From Cycas panzhihuaensis (lineage: Eukaryota; Cycadophyta): DNA of 64,000 nucleotides. The notes beneath the pieces are model-generated. The model was given only the letters and a program-made list of their open reading frames with translations, was not told where the DNA came from and ran no database searches. A program made the translations under genes and the position numbers. Location of the stretch: positions 78,685,741-78,749,740 of the forward strand of contig CM041465.1 of the NCBI GenBank assembly GCA_023213395.1, given 5' to 3'. The stretch's first letter is position 1, and every line of letters begins with the position of its first letter. Shown here in pieces: positions 41,818-53,303 of the stretch.

Positions 41818-43848
41818 TTGCTTCCTTCATATTCCCCATTTGCGCTTGCAATGGAGCCATCACTTCTTTCTCCCCCACAATCCATATGGTGAAGGAGATT
41901 GTGAAAGTGAATTTAGAAATATTTTCAAGTTATTATGATAGCATATTTTGTATTGTTTGCTTTTCCTTTCTCTTTTGCAGGTTTGAAAGCATAATACAAG
42001 GAGTTGTAAGGCCCAAGGATTCCAATCCTTTGCTGGCATTCATGCTATCTCATTCTTCCTTTTTCTTTTCCCTTTTTTGTCCATTTAACAAGGGGAAATG
42101 CTGCCGAAAATTTTTCAGCATTTAGAAGAATGATTGTAAGGGGAGGTTTTACCCATTTTTTTTAAAGAATTTCAAGACATTTAAAATATCTATCATTGTA
42201 TGCTCTCACCTTGCCCATATTGGAATCCTGGTGATCAAAAAATGATGGAAATTTCATATGGTATCATGTGTTAATGAAATATTAGCAAGCTGAAATTTCT
42301 GCAGAAATACAATTTGATTGCTGAACTTCACAGGTCTGCAAAATCTTCTACAGAGATCTAATTGAAGTGATTCTAATTGTCAAAGATGGGGCTCTGAATC
42401 TACTTTCCAGCGCAAAAACCGGCACCTAATTTGGATGTCGTATGAAGAAGTTATTGCTGTTTTAGTGAACAACAGTTATTTTTAGTAAGAATTCTGAAAA
42501 AATATAATTTCTTAACTTTGTAGGGCTGTCAAAAACTTTCCAGAACTCATTTGGACCTGATTCCACTTCTTGAAGATGAAGCTCTGAGTCTAATTTGCAG
42601 CACAAAAACCGGCACTCCATTTCAACATCGTGGGAGAAAGTTATTGCTGATTTAGTGAACAGTACTTTTTTTGTATTAACAAAAAAAAGGAAAAAGAAAA
42701 AAAAAGTGAAGAAAATTTCTTCCTTTTTATAAGGCTTAAAAGCCCATTGTAAAAGTGAGAAAAAAACACCTGGATCGGAGAAATATCCGGTGTCCTCACT
42801 CACTTATTAGCATTGCATTTCAGCACTCTAAAATCACTGAAAGCAAGCACTCCAAAGACACTTCAAGCAAGCACTCCAAAAGCACTCCAAGCAAGCATTA
42901 TTTTCAGTTAAATGTACGTTTGATGCAATTCGATAATCTTTTCACTCTTCCTAAAAGGAACGTATCACATACACTATTTTCCGCCATCTTGTACCTATTC
43001 ACACACTTGCCAAGGTTTAGATACCTTGGTTGGCAGAATGCCGTGCCATAAAGGAGATGTGGGTTTCAAGTTGGGACTGGACTAAACCGGAATATTGGTG
43101 AGGTTTGGTTAGCCATACCATCGTGCCTCAATCAGGGATCATCCTGATAACCAACCGGGAAAACTGAAACTTTAATACAAGATTAAAATATACCCGATCC
43201 AATATCCATCATAGCCATGGGTATGCATGTATCACTCTTTAGAGGAGGTATATAGCTGCTCATTGGTGAACTGGGTGAGGATTGGGAGTACCTGGTTGTA
43301 GACTTGGATTTCATCACCAAGCACGATTGCAGTATCATGGTGAAGGCCAACTTAATTCTACTAGAAGCCTAGGCATCCCTTCAACAACCTCAACTACACG
43401 TTAGACACAAGTTAGAGGTTATTGGGTTGATTACGCATCCTACATTTGAGTTTCAAGTTATGTAAACCCAATGATGTCAACTTCTACATTGGCCTACAAT
43501 CTTGTATATTGATCACTTACTTATTTGTAAAAAGTGATCCATAGTGTAATCACAATCATAGTGCTTCTCATATTCCTGCTGCGTCAGGTTAATATTTGCC
43601 ACAAGTGTTAGTGGCCAATTTTTATCATAGTGCTTCTCATATTCCTGCTGCGTCAAGTTAATATTTGTCACAAGTGTTGGTGACTTTTCTCTAAGTTGCT
43701 CCCTTCATCTTTAAGCAACCATTCTCACTTCTTCTTCCTTCTTCTACACTACTTTATTACATTTCCCATTTGTAAATAGTGATCGGTCATTTATTGCCAT
43801 CACTTTTATAGTCCCTTATTCATTTCTTCCCTTTTAAAAAGACACAAT
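41818..43848 (+). other. Cop-3b leader with 69-bp duplication
   Basis: About 2 kb between primer site and gag; no protein. At 43555-43692 a 69-bp unit (ATCATAGTGCTTCTCATATT and onwards) occurs twice; Cop-3 has it once. Near 42820-42900 the phrase AAGCAAGCACTCCAAA is repeated three to four times, as also at 54255-54300 in Cop-3. Confidence 0.75.
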
Positions 43849-44800
43849 GTTTCATAGTTCAAGGAAAATGTGAACTGCATTCTAAAAGGGAAAGAAAATT
43901 GGGACATGTGGTTAACTGGTGTCAGAAATGCTGCAAAGTATGAAAGTCTATGGAGAGATCACTTACAACCTACACCACTGCTGACTACCATACTACCACA
44001 AGCTTCTTGAGGAGGTGCTCCAACCGCTCCCATCAAGGCTGCAGCTAAACGCCAATGGGAACTTGATGATGATATAATCCGCAGGATATCGCTTGTCACC
44101 GATTATTCCTGCATAATCTCATTGATGAAGCCGTATGATACAAAGATGGAAAGTTCTTGAAGTTCTTAAGAAGAACTTTGACACTAAATCAGACTTAGAA
44201 TTTGTTCACTTAGTGCTGAAGATGAACAAATTGAAAATGCAGAAAGGACATGCAAGTCAGACAATCAATCTCCTTCGTCCAATCAAGCAAGCCATTGATA
44301 AAGATTTTAAAACTCAATGCATTACATGGGCTTTCTTGATTTAGTTATATCTCCATATCCCAGATTATAAAAATCTATTGGGGAGTTTTCAATCTAGTGG
44401 AACTTTGAAGACCCTAAACTTTGAGGATCTTGCTGATAAGTTCATTGAATTTGATAAGACCTTTGATACCAACTTTGCCACTACATCAGATCCAGTTGAT
44501 GCTGCTTTTGAAGTGGAAGAAGATCTTTGTTACACCAAAAATCAAGGTCAATACTCTCAGAGGTGGTAATTCCGTGGAAGAGGAAGAGGTAGACAACAAG
44601 GACAACGCCCTCTTAGTCAACAGGCTCCTCAATTCCAACAAAATAGCCTCAAGGCCAAGGCCAAAATAATCAACTCGACCTAGATCCAGTATTCAGAGAC
44701 AATCCAACCAGCCCAATACTTGGACTGGAAATCAAACAATCGTGTGCCAAAGGTGTAATAGAAGAGGACATTATGCCAAAAATTGCAGAACTGCCACCAA
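43849..44800 (+). pseudogene. Cop-3b gag
   Basis: The start region (ATG at 43849) has lost one base relative to the Cop-3 start at 55168, so it is frameshifted. Recognisable parts are GKENWDMWLTGVRNAAKYESLWRD-like reading near 43890-43960, EFVHLVLKMNKLKMQKGHA near 44200-44260, and LADKFIEFDKTFDTNFATTSDPVDAAFEVEEDL at 44420-44530 (broken here into its family motifs). A Gln-rich tail follows, then an intact zinc knuckle CQRCNRRGHYAKNC just after 44742. Confidence 0.85.
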
Positions 44801-45125
44801 CAAACTACCAAGTTATCAACAGCACCATGGTGCAGATAATGTTGATAATACTTTTGAAGATGCTTTTGGTGGAATGCAATTTGCTCATGCACACCTTCAA
44901 AGAATTGGGACCACTTCATCAAATGTTGTTGATAGATCCACTAAGTATATTGAGGCTCATTGTGGCTATGTTTATTCACTTTTGCCTTCACCACTTGGAG
45001 TTGCAAATAGTGCTACCTCAAATACTTCATCGTGGATCATGGATACTGGAGCAACACAACACATGACTTGTCATCGCTAGTTCTTTCAAGATTTTGACTC
45101 TGAAGTTCGTGGTGTTGCACACATG
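44742..45125 (+). pseudogene. Cop-3b zinc knuckle to protease start, truncated
   Basis: An open frame of 112 codons: CQRCNRRGHYAKNC at its start, a linker, then SWIMDTGATQHMTCHR, the catalytic DTG of copia protease, followed by a TAG (Cop-3 has Gln). The frame reaches FFQDFDSEV and is cut at 45125 by foreign sequence. Confidence 0.87.
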
Positions 45126-45925
45126 GCCTTTTCGAACCTCCTTTCCCTCGAGCAACCTTAATTGTCGTGCACTGACCGTATGGTCCGTTGGTCCCCTAGG
45201 GAATGCACCAAGCTTAAGGTTAATTTAGAGGCAAGGTTTGAACTTTTTTTGAGCCTCTCCAACAGATTTTAAATTCACTTTTAAACAAGTCTAAGTGAAT
45301 CTTCTTACTTGGATTTTTTTATGCCTTTTGGCTTACAAAGAATGAGCACAAAACAGATTTCAAGTGCTTTAGATCCAAGTGAGGTGCTATGTATGCTTGA
45401 GTACAATGATAAAGTACTTTGAGTACTTAAAGAAAATAATGTAAGGAACCTTTGATGACTGAAAAGAGGGTTCCTTTTAACCTTCAAAATCTGATGAAGT
45501 GATGAAGTCACAAGAAAAGTGTACTCAAGAAATGCTCCAAAGGCCAACACAAGCTCCACGCAGCAGCTGTTGAGACTTAAAATGTCTCAACAATCCAACA
45601 AGAAAATTGTGATTTTATTAAGTTTCACAATGAGCCTTCCCTTTTTTTGAAGTGAAGAAGGCCAAGGTCACCATGCAAGGTGCCAAAAACTGAAGTTAGG
45701 TGGTAATTTTCTTCACCTTTACAATGTAAATATTCCTTTTGATTACATTAATTAAGCTCAATGATGCTTCAATAGCAAGAAAGTGTGCTAAAAGAGCTTA
45801 AAACAGTAAGTACAAAAGTACTTTTGAGAATCAAGACTGCCAAAAAAAGATTTTAAGTAGGCCTAGCTATAAAGACTTAAAGTCTTTTTAAAATTCCCCC
45901 CTTGAGAAAATTTAAAAAAAATCTC
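45126..45925 (-). repeat. Inverted fragment of Cop-2-family leader
   Basis: The plus strand matches the plus strand of 32662-33640 (CTTTTCGAACCTCCTTTCC, TAGGGAATGCACCAAGCTTA, GTCACCATGCAAGGTGCC). Cop-2 is a minus-strand element, so this is leader in minus sense. It lies directly before a Cop-2-family RT that is on the plus strand, so the leader is inverted relative to the pol it adjoins. It contains the hairpin TGTTGAGAC / GTCTCAACA at 45568-45592. Confidence 0.85.
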
Positions 45926-46044
45926 TTAAAACCTTTTAAAAAAAAATGATTCATATGAGCATATTGTTCAAAATATGCTAAGAAGAGATTGATTTTAATC
46001 TTGAAATTTGAGCCGAGCAACGTGCTGATCGGGCAATGACATTT
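45926..46044. other. Junction filler between inverted leader and RT
   Basis: About 120 bp match neither Cop-2 leader nor Cop-2 pol by eye. The RT match starts at TTGGTCGAATTGCCT near 46045. Confidence 0.5.
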
Positions 46045-46860
46045 GTCGAATGCTGACTTGGTCGAATTGCCTCCACACAAACAGTAATCAATCGGGTTGT
46101 AAATGGGTCTACAAGACCAAATTCCATTCTGATGGGACACTCAAGCGACAGAAAGCAAGACTTGTAGCAAAGGGGTTCAAACAAAAGGAAGGAATTGATT
46201 ACGAGGAGACCTTTGCACCTGTAGCAAACATGAACACCATCAGACTTCTCTTGGCCTTAGCTGCACAATGCAAATGGCCCGTATATCAGATGGACGTGAA
46301 GAGCGCCTTCCTCAACGGCGATCTTCAAGAGGAGGTATACTTGGAGCAACCTCCTGGTTACAAGGAACAAGGCAAGGAGCATTTGGTATGTCGCCTCAAG
46401 AAGGCTTTGTATGGCTTGAAGCAAGCTCCTAGGGCATGGTACGCAAAAATCGATGAATACTTTTTGAGACATGGGTTTCATCGATCCACATCTGATCCAA
46501 ACTTGTACATCAAACATGAACATCACCATGTCATTTATATTGCCTTGTATGTAGATGACTTAGTGATCACGGGTGATGACACTAAGCTCATCAATGTTCT
46601 CCAAGATGATTTGAAGAGAAGTTTTGAGATGCCTGATCTTGGACTTCTCCATTATTTTCTAGGCTTTGAGGTATGGCAGCAGCCAAGCTATATCTTCATT
46701 TCCCAAGCAAAATATTCTTGGGACATCTTGCAGAGATTCAGGATGCACGACTGTAAGACGGCGCCTACACCCATGGAGAACGGCACCAAGCTTTCTCTTA
46801 ATGAGGAAGTCGAACCAGGTAATTCCACTCTCTATCGACAGTTGATTGGCGCTTGATATA
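46045..46860 (+). pseudogene. Cop-2-family reverse transcriptase, 5'-truncated (Cop-2b)
   Basis: The open frame 46050-46856 of 268 codons carries [66 protein letters not shown] and [15 protein letters not shown]. The active-site pair is intact, and the copy lacks the stop that splits Cop-2 RT. It ends at QLIGA where a frame change (near 46853) leads into the RNase H part. There is no integrase, protease or gag on its 5' side. Confidence 0.93.
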
Positions 46861-47494
46861 TCTCACCAACACTGCCCGGACATTTCATTTGCGCTTGGGA
46901 TTTGCTCTCACTTCATGTCTCAACCCAATCAAGCATTGGCAAACAAAGAAACGCATATTCAAGTATATCAAAGGAACATTGCGGCTTGGACTTGAGTATG
47001 TACATAAGGAGAACTTCACTTTGAGGGGTTCTCGATTCGATTAGGCGGGATGCCGGGATAGCGGAAATCTACCTCGGGTTCTTGCTTTTACCCTTGGTTC
47101 AAGAAATTGTTTCATGGAGTTGCAAGAAACAACCAAATGTTACCTTGTCCTCCACTGAAGGAGAATACAAAATGCGGTCAGCGACTTGTGAGGCTATCCG
47201 CTCGACGGATTCTTGATGAGCTTGGGTTTCAAAGCGGTGACCAGCCTTCATTGTGACAATCAGAGTGTCCTCAAGCTAACTAAGAATCCTGTTTTCCACG
47301 CACGGACCAAGCATATTGAAGTTCACCGCCATTTCATCAGGGAGCATGTACACAGTGGTGAGATCACACTTCAATATCGACCAACGGAGCAACAGACGGC
47401 AGATATCTTTACCAAGCCACTTGGTAGAGACAAGTTTGTAAAATTCAGAGATGGTCTTGGTGTCCAACTTAACATTGTAAACAGTAAGGGGGGG
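46853..47494 (+). pseudogene. Cop-2b connection and RNase H
   Basis: The 46853-47044 segment (LTNTARTFHLRLGFALT, KYIKGTLRLGLEYVH) is the connection region. After frame changes near 47040-47210, the open segment to 47500 reads HCDNQSVLKLTKNPVFHA, KHIEVHRHFIREHV and ADIFTKPLGRDKF. A purine tract AAGGGGGGG (47486-47494) precedes the LTR. Confidence 0.9.
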
Positions 47495-47985
47495 TGTTAA
47501 ACCTTATGTTTAAATGTTAAGTTAATGTACTTTTATTTTTCATGTAATATATGCACTTTTACTTTAGGGGTGACTTATCACTTAAGTGATAAAGTGCACA
47601 CCCACATTCTTTCTAGTGACACAACGTTGTCACTAAAGGGTCAAATGGACTCTCATGCACTTTTGCTTGATCCAAGTCATGTATCTTGGATGTTTGACAC
47701 TTGTCAAACATCCAAGGCCTTAGGTCTCTCATTTCACTCTATATAATGAGACCTCTCCTCATTGTCTAAAAGGAGAGTTGGAGTTGTATTGTTATGCTAT
47801 CAGTTTGCTAATCAAACTGTTTCTTCTTGGGAGGTTGGACCAATTCCAACTCCACATATTGGGTATCATTTTCTCTTGCTCCTATTTCTCTTTGTGTCCT
47901 TTATACTTTCATGCTTTCATGCATTTGTAGTATTATGCTTGTACTTATGATCTTGGGACTAATGTGGCCTAATGCCCATTTTTCA
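47495..47985 (+). repeat. Cop-2b 3' LTR
   Basis: 491 bp, TGTTAAACCTT to CCATTTTTCA, homologous to the Cop-2 LTRs in reverse orientation. TATA box CTATATAA is at 47739-47746. It has the same three inverted repeats: 47575-47592, 47614-47635, and 47685-47716, where the arms are a perfect 15 bp. The right end lacks two bases compared with Cop-2. Confidence 0.93.
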
Positions 47986-48773
47986 TAGAGGATTTAGGTC
48001 TAGGGTTGGGGTTATACTTTCATCATTCTTTACACTACTTCCTATGTTATCGTTAGTATTCATATAATCAAAAGATTTAAAATTAATATCAATATCATCA
48101 ATTACATTTTTGGAAAGTAAATTACACCTATAGGATGAAGGGTTGACTTCATATGCATCCTGCAACCAGTAATCCACAAACTTTGCCCTGTTCTCATCGT
48201 CGAAAGAGTTGTAGATTTCCCCAAAGTAGGTGAGTTCTGTCTCTTGAGAGTTTATGAACTTGATCGATTCTTCGGTTGTATGATACAAGTTGCCTTCATC
48301 AAAAGAGGATGTTGTTTCTTCGCTTGCGATGGTTGTACTGGATGCATCATCTGGTGTCACCTCAATGGAATTCTTCCCCAGCATTGGAAGGACCACTTCG
48401 CTTCCTCCATCTGATAATGTGAAGGTCACATCCCTCCAACCTTGGAGACATTTGGTTTTATACAACCATGGATGACCCAACAAGGTTGGATAGGGTATTG
48501 TCCTTTCTCTGTTTCCACAATGGTAAAATCTATTTTGATTGCTATTCCTACCACGTCCACTTTTATGTTTGCCAACTTTCCAACTGGTCTTACTAATAGT
48601 TCATTTGTTAACTTCAACAAGTATGTCACAGCCTCCAGCTTAGGACTCCCTAACTTCTGCCATGTTGTGGTGGGCAAGACATTCACCACTACTCCCCCGT
48701 CCATAATCACCTTTGAAAAATTTTTCCCCAATACCTTGATTGTGACCATAGGATCCAAGTCAAAGGATGGCAT
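47986..48773 (-). pseudogene. Gyp-3 protease and protease-RT linker, truncated
   Basis: From 48773 down: MPSFDLDPMVTIKVLGKNF, then VIMDGGVVVNVLPTTTWQKL (gypsy protease active site with DGG in place of D-T/S-G), ANIKVDVVGIAIKIDFTIVE. In an overlapping frame (48483-47983) MLGHPWLYKTKCL leads into a long acidic linker. In gypsy pol the GHPWL motif ends protease and RT follows; here RT is missing, because the sequence stops at 47985 against the Cop-2b LTR. Confidence 0.85.
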
Positions 48774-49239
48774 TATCTTTTTTCAAGCTTTTTATAATTT
48801 TCCCTTGTTGTAGTATTCTGGCCTTAATCCAATCTATTACCTGATATAAAGGGGTTGCTAATTGTAATTGTTTTACCAGATTCTCCATTAGCAAAAGCAT
48901 CTAAGGGATATCCTCCATTGGTAACCCTTTGAACAATTCTTCTGCCTGAACCAACTAAGGTTGCATATTTGGTTCCTCTGTTTTTCTATCCTAAGGTTTA
49001 TTTTTTCTGACGTATAGATATTTCATCTCTAGTTTGCCCATTGGTAACATTGTTTTGGTTTGTTACTAGGCTAATTTTTCCAACACTTGTTTTGCTTGCT
49101 TAAAGCGATCAATTTCCACTTTAGTGTTTGGATATTCTCCACTTGTTGCTTCTTTCCCTTTATGTTTATTCTGAAGTTTCACATTCTTACCATTATTAGA
49201 GATAATAGTCATCAAATTACTTGTCTTGGGTTTTCCCTT
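48774..49239 (-). pseudogene. Gyp-3 gag to protease linker
   Basis: The minus strand has scattered coding character between the last zinc knuckle and protease, with stops. No domain. Confidence 0.5.
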
Positions 49240-50295
49240 TCATTCTTCCATCTTGTGCTCACTTGGGCCACAATTGTTGCATATGCACGGTTTATGCTCA
49301 TTGTCTTGTTTGGTTGGGCAATCTGACTTCCAATGCCCAAATTGCAAACAAATCAAACATCTTCCCATTGGTTGCTTCTTCTTTGAGGTTTCTGGCATGC
49401 TTCCTCTTCCCCAACCCCGTCCTCTATAACTTCTCCCTCTAGGGTCACAGAAACGCACCTTGGTGTTCTGACTATCCATGTCACATATGCGGCACCACTT
49501 ATCTCTTTGATGCATCGCACTGTTCTTTGGGTTAATTTTGCACTCTTTAGTTGTATACGAACTTTCTTCGCATATGTGACACCACTTTTTAATTTTACAT
49601 TCTTGGTCTTTCTTTTTCTTAGCTTCTTCTTCTTCTTTCTTATTTTTCATTCTTAGTCTTGCTACTTCCTTCCTTAAAGCTTTGATTTCTGATTCTTCCT
49701 TTAATATTCCCATTTGATAGAGGGGTCGATTATGTTGATTTTGTTTTATCTCTCTTATCTCATCTTGTAATCTAAGTAATAGGGGGTCATGTCCTCCCGC
49801 TTGGGCATCCATCTCGGCTTCAAAGTCCAGTGCCAACTCTTGAGCATTTTTAAATGATTTTAGAGGATGTGCATGCATCATAGATCTTAATTTCTCATTC
49901 AACCCTCTAACAAAGTAGTTCTTGATGTCGTGATCTGTAATTGTCTCATTGATCATATTAGAAGAGATTATTTTCATCTGACTAATGTAGGTTAACACTG
50001 ATTCGCCTAGCCTTTGTATGATCTCCCTAAGAGTGATCTCAATAGTCTCATTGTTCCAAAATTTCTAAAATCTCTCATCGAATGACTTCTTTATGTTTGT
50101 CCAGGTTTCCTTTTTATCCAACTCCTTGTACCATACCAATGGTACTCCACTTAGTGTACAGGCAAATCTTGCCTTAATCTCATCCTCATCTGTAATTTTT
50201 TTCATGTCCATCAAATTTTGGATTAGGTACACATGCTCCACCGCATATGATGTGTCATTAAAAATTAGTTTTCTAAAATCCCTTGAGTCGTCCAT
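49240..50295 (-). pseudogene. Gyp-3 gag with several zinc-knuckle modules
   Basis: 50295-50065 holds the capsid core (FACTLSGVPLVWYKEL, TWTNIKKSFDERF). After one stop, 49998-49240 is open for 252 codons: YFVRGLNEKLRSMMHAHPL, a coiled-coil-like charged stretch (EIKALRKEVARLRMKNKKEEEE), then four Cys/His modules: CHICEESSYTTKEC (His replaced by Tyr), CRICDMDSQNTKVRFC, CLICLQFGHWKSDC (complete, 49318-49359), and CNNCGPSEHKMEE ending at a TGA where the last Cys is expected. An RGRGWGRG basic run lies between modules two and three. Confidence 0.88.
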
Positions 50296-51230
50296 CCTTG
50301 GCGATTACACTAGTGTCCTTCCCAGTGGTTGTGACCTTTCTCATTCTGATTTCTTTGAAGATTCCATTCCTTTTTTTTCACTCTTCACTTTGGATGATGT
50401 ATTTGGTATGTTTGGTGCAACACTGTCTCTCCCAAATAAAGGATTTTGAAATGGTGTTTTTAAATGAATAGGTTAGGGTATTGTTGGCACTTATACCATT
50501 AATGATGTGACCACTAGATATGATTGTTCGGACCCCTTGTCCAATGAATCTTCAAACAATTGTCTTATTATCTTATTTTCCCAATTCGCCGAGGGACCTT
50601 TCTCTACCTTATTCTCATTATCACTTAGGTCCTTCGATGTATCATCTACATTTGTATATTTCTCCTTCTCTAGGGTTTCTTTTTCATTTGTAACTTTACT
50701 TTATTTCACATTTCTGTTTGAATTTTCCTCCTTTTTTGGGCTTAAAAGGTCATATTTAATTGGGACAGGTGTTAGTACCATTTGCTTGCCATTTCTTTCC
50801 TCTCCTTGTTCTTGAGGTGTCTGGGCTCCACTTGCTTCAGATTCTTCAACAAACTGTCCCTTAGTCTCGTTATTATGTAGACTCAATTTCCTCACCCTTC
50901 TCAATTTTGATTCCTTTTACCATCGTAATGCCCTTTCTCTGCTTGTTTCTTTCCCTTTAGGTGAAGTACCCTTTTGTGGCTCTCCTGCCTTCAAAGGCCT
51001 CTTATGTGGAATTGGAAGGTCCCCTGGCTGTCAAAGGCTTAGTTATAGCCTGCCATCATGACGACAGCCAAGGTTCCTTGTTCTTCAAACATTCTCCCCT
51101 TGTAAAACTCTTGGCCCAGTCCCTCCTTAGTGAATGTAGGCAACGAAACCAATGTTGGCTTAAAAGGTTCACTACACTTGTGAAAACTGACACTTGTTAA
51201 AGGATTAGTGGTTGTTGGTTTAGCTTAGAA
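50296..51230 (-). pseudogene. Gyp-3 gag N-terminal region and leader
   Basis: The minus strand reads open at 50904-50701 (MRRVRKLSLHNNETKG, EASGAQTPQEQGEE), a low-complexity acidic gag N-terminus. The rest has stops. The plus-strand frames of 60-118 codons here are antisense shadows. Confidence 0.55.
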
Positions 51231-51241
51231 TATGGTCAACA
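51231..51241 (-). promoter_or_regulatory. Possible Gyp-3 primer-binding site
   Basis: The minus strand reads TGTTGACCATATTC (from 51241), related to the TGGTGACCATACTCGGGA site of Gyp-4. It adjoins an LTR-like start TGTTTC at 51242. Confidence 0.5.
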
Positions 51242-52083
51242 TGTTTCTTTTTTCATTAACTATCATTAAGGTTCTCATGCACACAATGGTATCACACATT
51301 CATCCTTAATTCATCACAATATCATCATAAATTCCACACAGCAATACACCAATCCACATATATTCCATTACATAATCATTATGGCACACATAAGACACAA
51401 TATTCCACGTAACTCTTCACTTTTTTAAACAATAGGGCTAATATATTCAGTTCTAGAACATATCCTACATACGTTCCAGCCGTATATACAAGATTCTATC
51501 CACATGCATTCCAAAATGGAATGTATCACGCAAAGCATCTACTGAATCCCTAATCCGTACTATCCTCCTTAGTACTTTGGATACCATACTGCCTCATGGA
51601 TTGAATACTTGGCTCGCACTGCTAGAATGATCCTCAAAGTATCATTAAATATGTCCTTTTGGTGCCTCTTGAATGAAGGGTTATGACTCAAAGTCATAAC
51701 CGTACCTTTTTGTCACTAAGGTTCCCTTTCACTTAAACACATGATAAAGTCTCCTTAATGGTGTCTTTTTTGTCTGTAAATCTATACGTACGTTTGTTTA
51801 GGCTGACTTCATCGCATCTAGGTGCTTTTGGATCAGATCTATTCATGCATACCTTTTTGTCTACTAGCGTACATGAAACAGTATGCACCCTATGTTGCAT
51901 ACCCGAAAAGGTACATACTTGTCATATCTACCCAAATTGCACGCAATCTACCTTTCTTCACTATGCATACCTTCGTATGGTTTGTACCTACATTCCAATG
52001 GTGAATACAATCTTGCATTCCATCTTCCTCATAGTCTATGTGCCAAAATATACCCCAAGACATGCTAAATAAAAGGCATGAAC
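51242..52083 (-). repeat. Probable Gyp-3 5' LTR
   Basis: Bounded on the left by the primer site and on the right by the start of a different gag (Gyp-4) at about 52084. The plus strand runs TGTTTCTTTT to GGCATGAACA, giving TG...CA ends of about 842 bp. No second copy is in the window, so the right end is inferred. Confidence 0.45.
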
Positions 52084-53004
52084 ATGATTCTGTGGGTTCT
52101 CTCCTTGTGTTCCTTCAAAGTGTGGCAAAGGAGGAATAACAAGGGAAAGAGGGGTCATTTAAATATCTATTATGATAGGGCTATTCATATAACCCATATG
52201 GGATTTATGATAGCTTTGAGTAGTCGCACCTATGGTAAGATATGAAGTGCTAGGTCCTGTTGGATTACTTTCTTGTGGAGGAAATCCAGGAGGTGGATTT
52301 TGTTGGGCAAAAGTTGATTAAGAGACATTCACACTAGGCCAACCAGATTGAAGACCTTGTGGAAGAGGGTTCAAATATGGATTAGCATATGAGGGTGTGA
52401 AGATAGGACCAACTTGTGATTGTGTTTGTGAAATTTTGAGAGCCAGACCTAGAAGCAAATGCTTGAGGGTTGAGTGCCCCCAGGGGTTTTAATGCCCCCT
52501 TAGGGTTTTTTGGCCAAATAATATGTGATGGGGTAACCAAAAAAGAGGGGCCAACTCCAAAGTGAGAAGAAGGACATGCTTGGGAAGCTGGATTGTTGAA
52601 TGACACTAGAAGCAGTTGAAGAAGTTCCTTAACATTAACTTGACGGGTTTGATACCCTAAAGCCATAAATTGAAGGTTCTTGCCTTAATTTAACAAGGTA
52701 GAAAGAGCAACAATTTCTTCAGTGGGCCAAACTAGTGGAAACTATAGTAGTAACTTGAGATGAGACTTGTTGAAAGTTTGATTGTGGAACTCTTGACTGT
52801 GGGATTCCAACACTAGACCCACTTGGTTGAATGCTTTGGGTAAAAGGATTCAAGAAAGGAGGAGAAGTATGTGAAGGCATAGAAGAGGGGCCAACATATG
52901 GTCAGTTTGCAGAATTTACATTTGAATTGATTGTATTTAAGGGTTAGATGCCCCCAAGGGGCTTTGTGACACAACAATTTGTGATGTAGGAGGTTGAGGC
53001 GTAA
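52084..53004 (-). pseudogene. Gyp-4 gag start and N-terminal region (left of Cop-3)
   Basis: The minus strand near 52130-52090 reads IPPLPHFEGTQGENPQ, the usual start of a gypsy gag capsid. Upstream in element sense (52150-53004) is a Gly/Pro/Gln-rich segment with few motifs, containing two copies of a unit about 470 bp long, the second completed on the other side of Cop-3. Its downstream part is missing, replaced by the Gyp-3 LTR. Confidence 0.55.
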
Positions 53005-53301
53005 TGAAACGAGTTAATGTCACAAGGTCATTATATTAGTTGATCATTCCTAAAAGGGTCGTAAGTGAACTTTAAATTAGATCACTTAAGTGAAATGCGC
53101 TTTCATGTGAATTATGTGTAATTTCATTTCACCTAACTCTAATGCTCCCTCTCTCAATATAAAAGTAAAAGCACAATGGAGGAGGCTCATTCTTACCTCC
53201 CCATTTTGTGAGAGCTACTCTTTTTCTCTCAAGTCTCTCTTGCTCCCATGTTTGCCTTTGTGTTTAGTGCATGGAGATGAAGGATAGATCCACTCTTTTC
53301 G
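53005..53301 (+). repeat. Cop-3 5' LTR
   Basis: TGAAACGAGTTAATG to CTCTTTTCG; the last base was A in the 3' copy. TATA box TATAAAAG is at 53158-53165. The palindrome TCACTTAAGTGA is at 53082-53093, shared with the core of the Cop-2 LTR palindrome. Confidence 0.95.
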
Positions 53302-53303
53302 TG

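Larger units (their letters stand above)
41506..45125 (+). mobile_element. Cop-3b: 5' half of a Ty1/copia element, broken in protease
   Basis: Same family as the complete Cop-3. It has a 298-bp 5' LTR (41506-41803), primer site, leader of about 2 kb, gag and the start of protease, then stops at 45125, where Cop-3 would continue with GCTGACAAATCATC. The following bases belong to an unrelated copia leader in inverted orientation. No 3' part of this copy is present in the window. Confidence 0.92.

Noticed and set aside
50093-50815. Series of plus-strand frames of 62-118 codons, some hydrophobic and resembling membrane proteins
   Set aside because: They are complements of the charged Gyp-3 gag N-terminus, which gives Phe/Leu/Ser-rich antisense frames.
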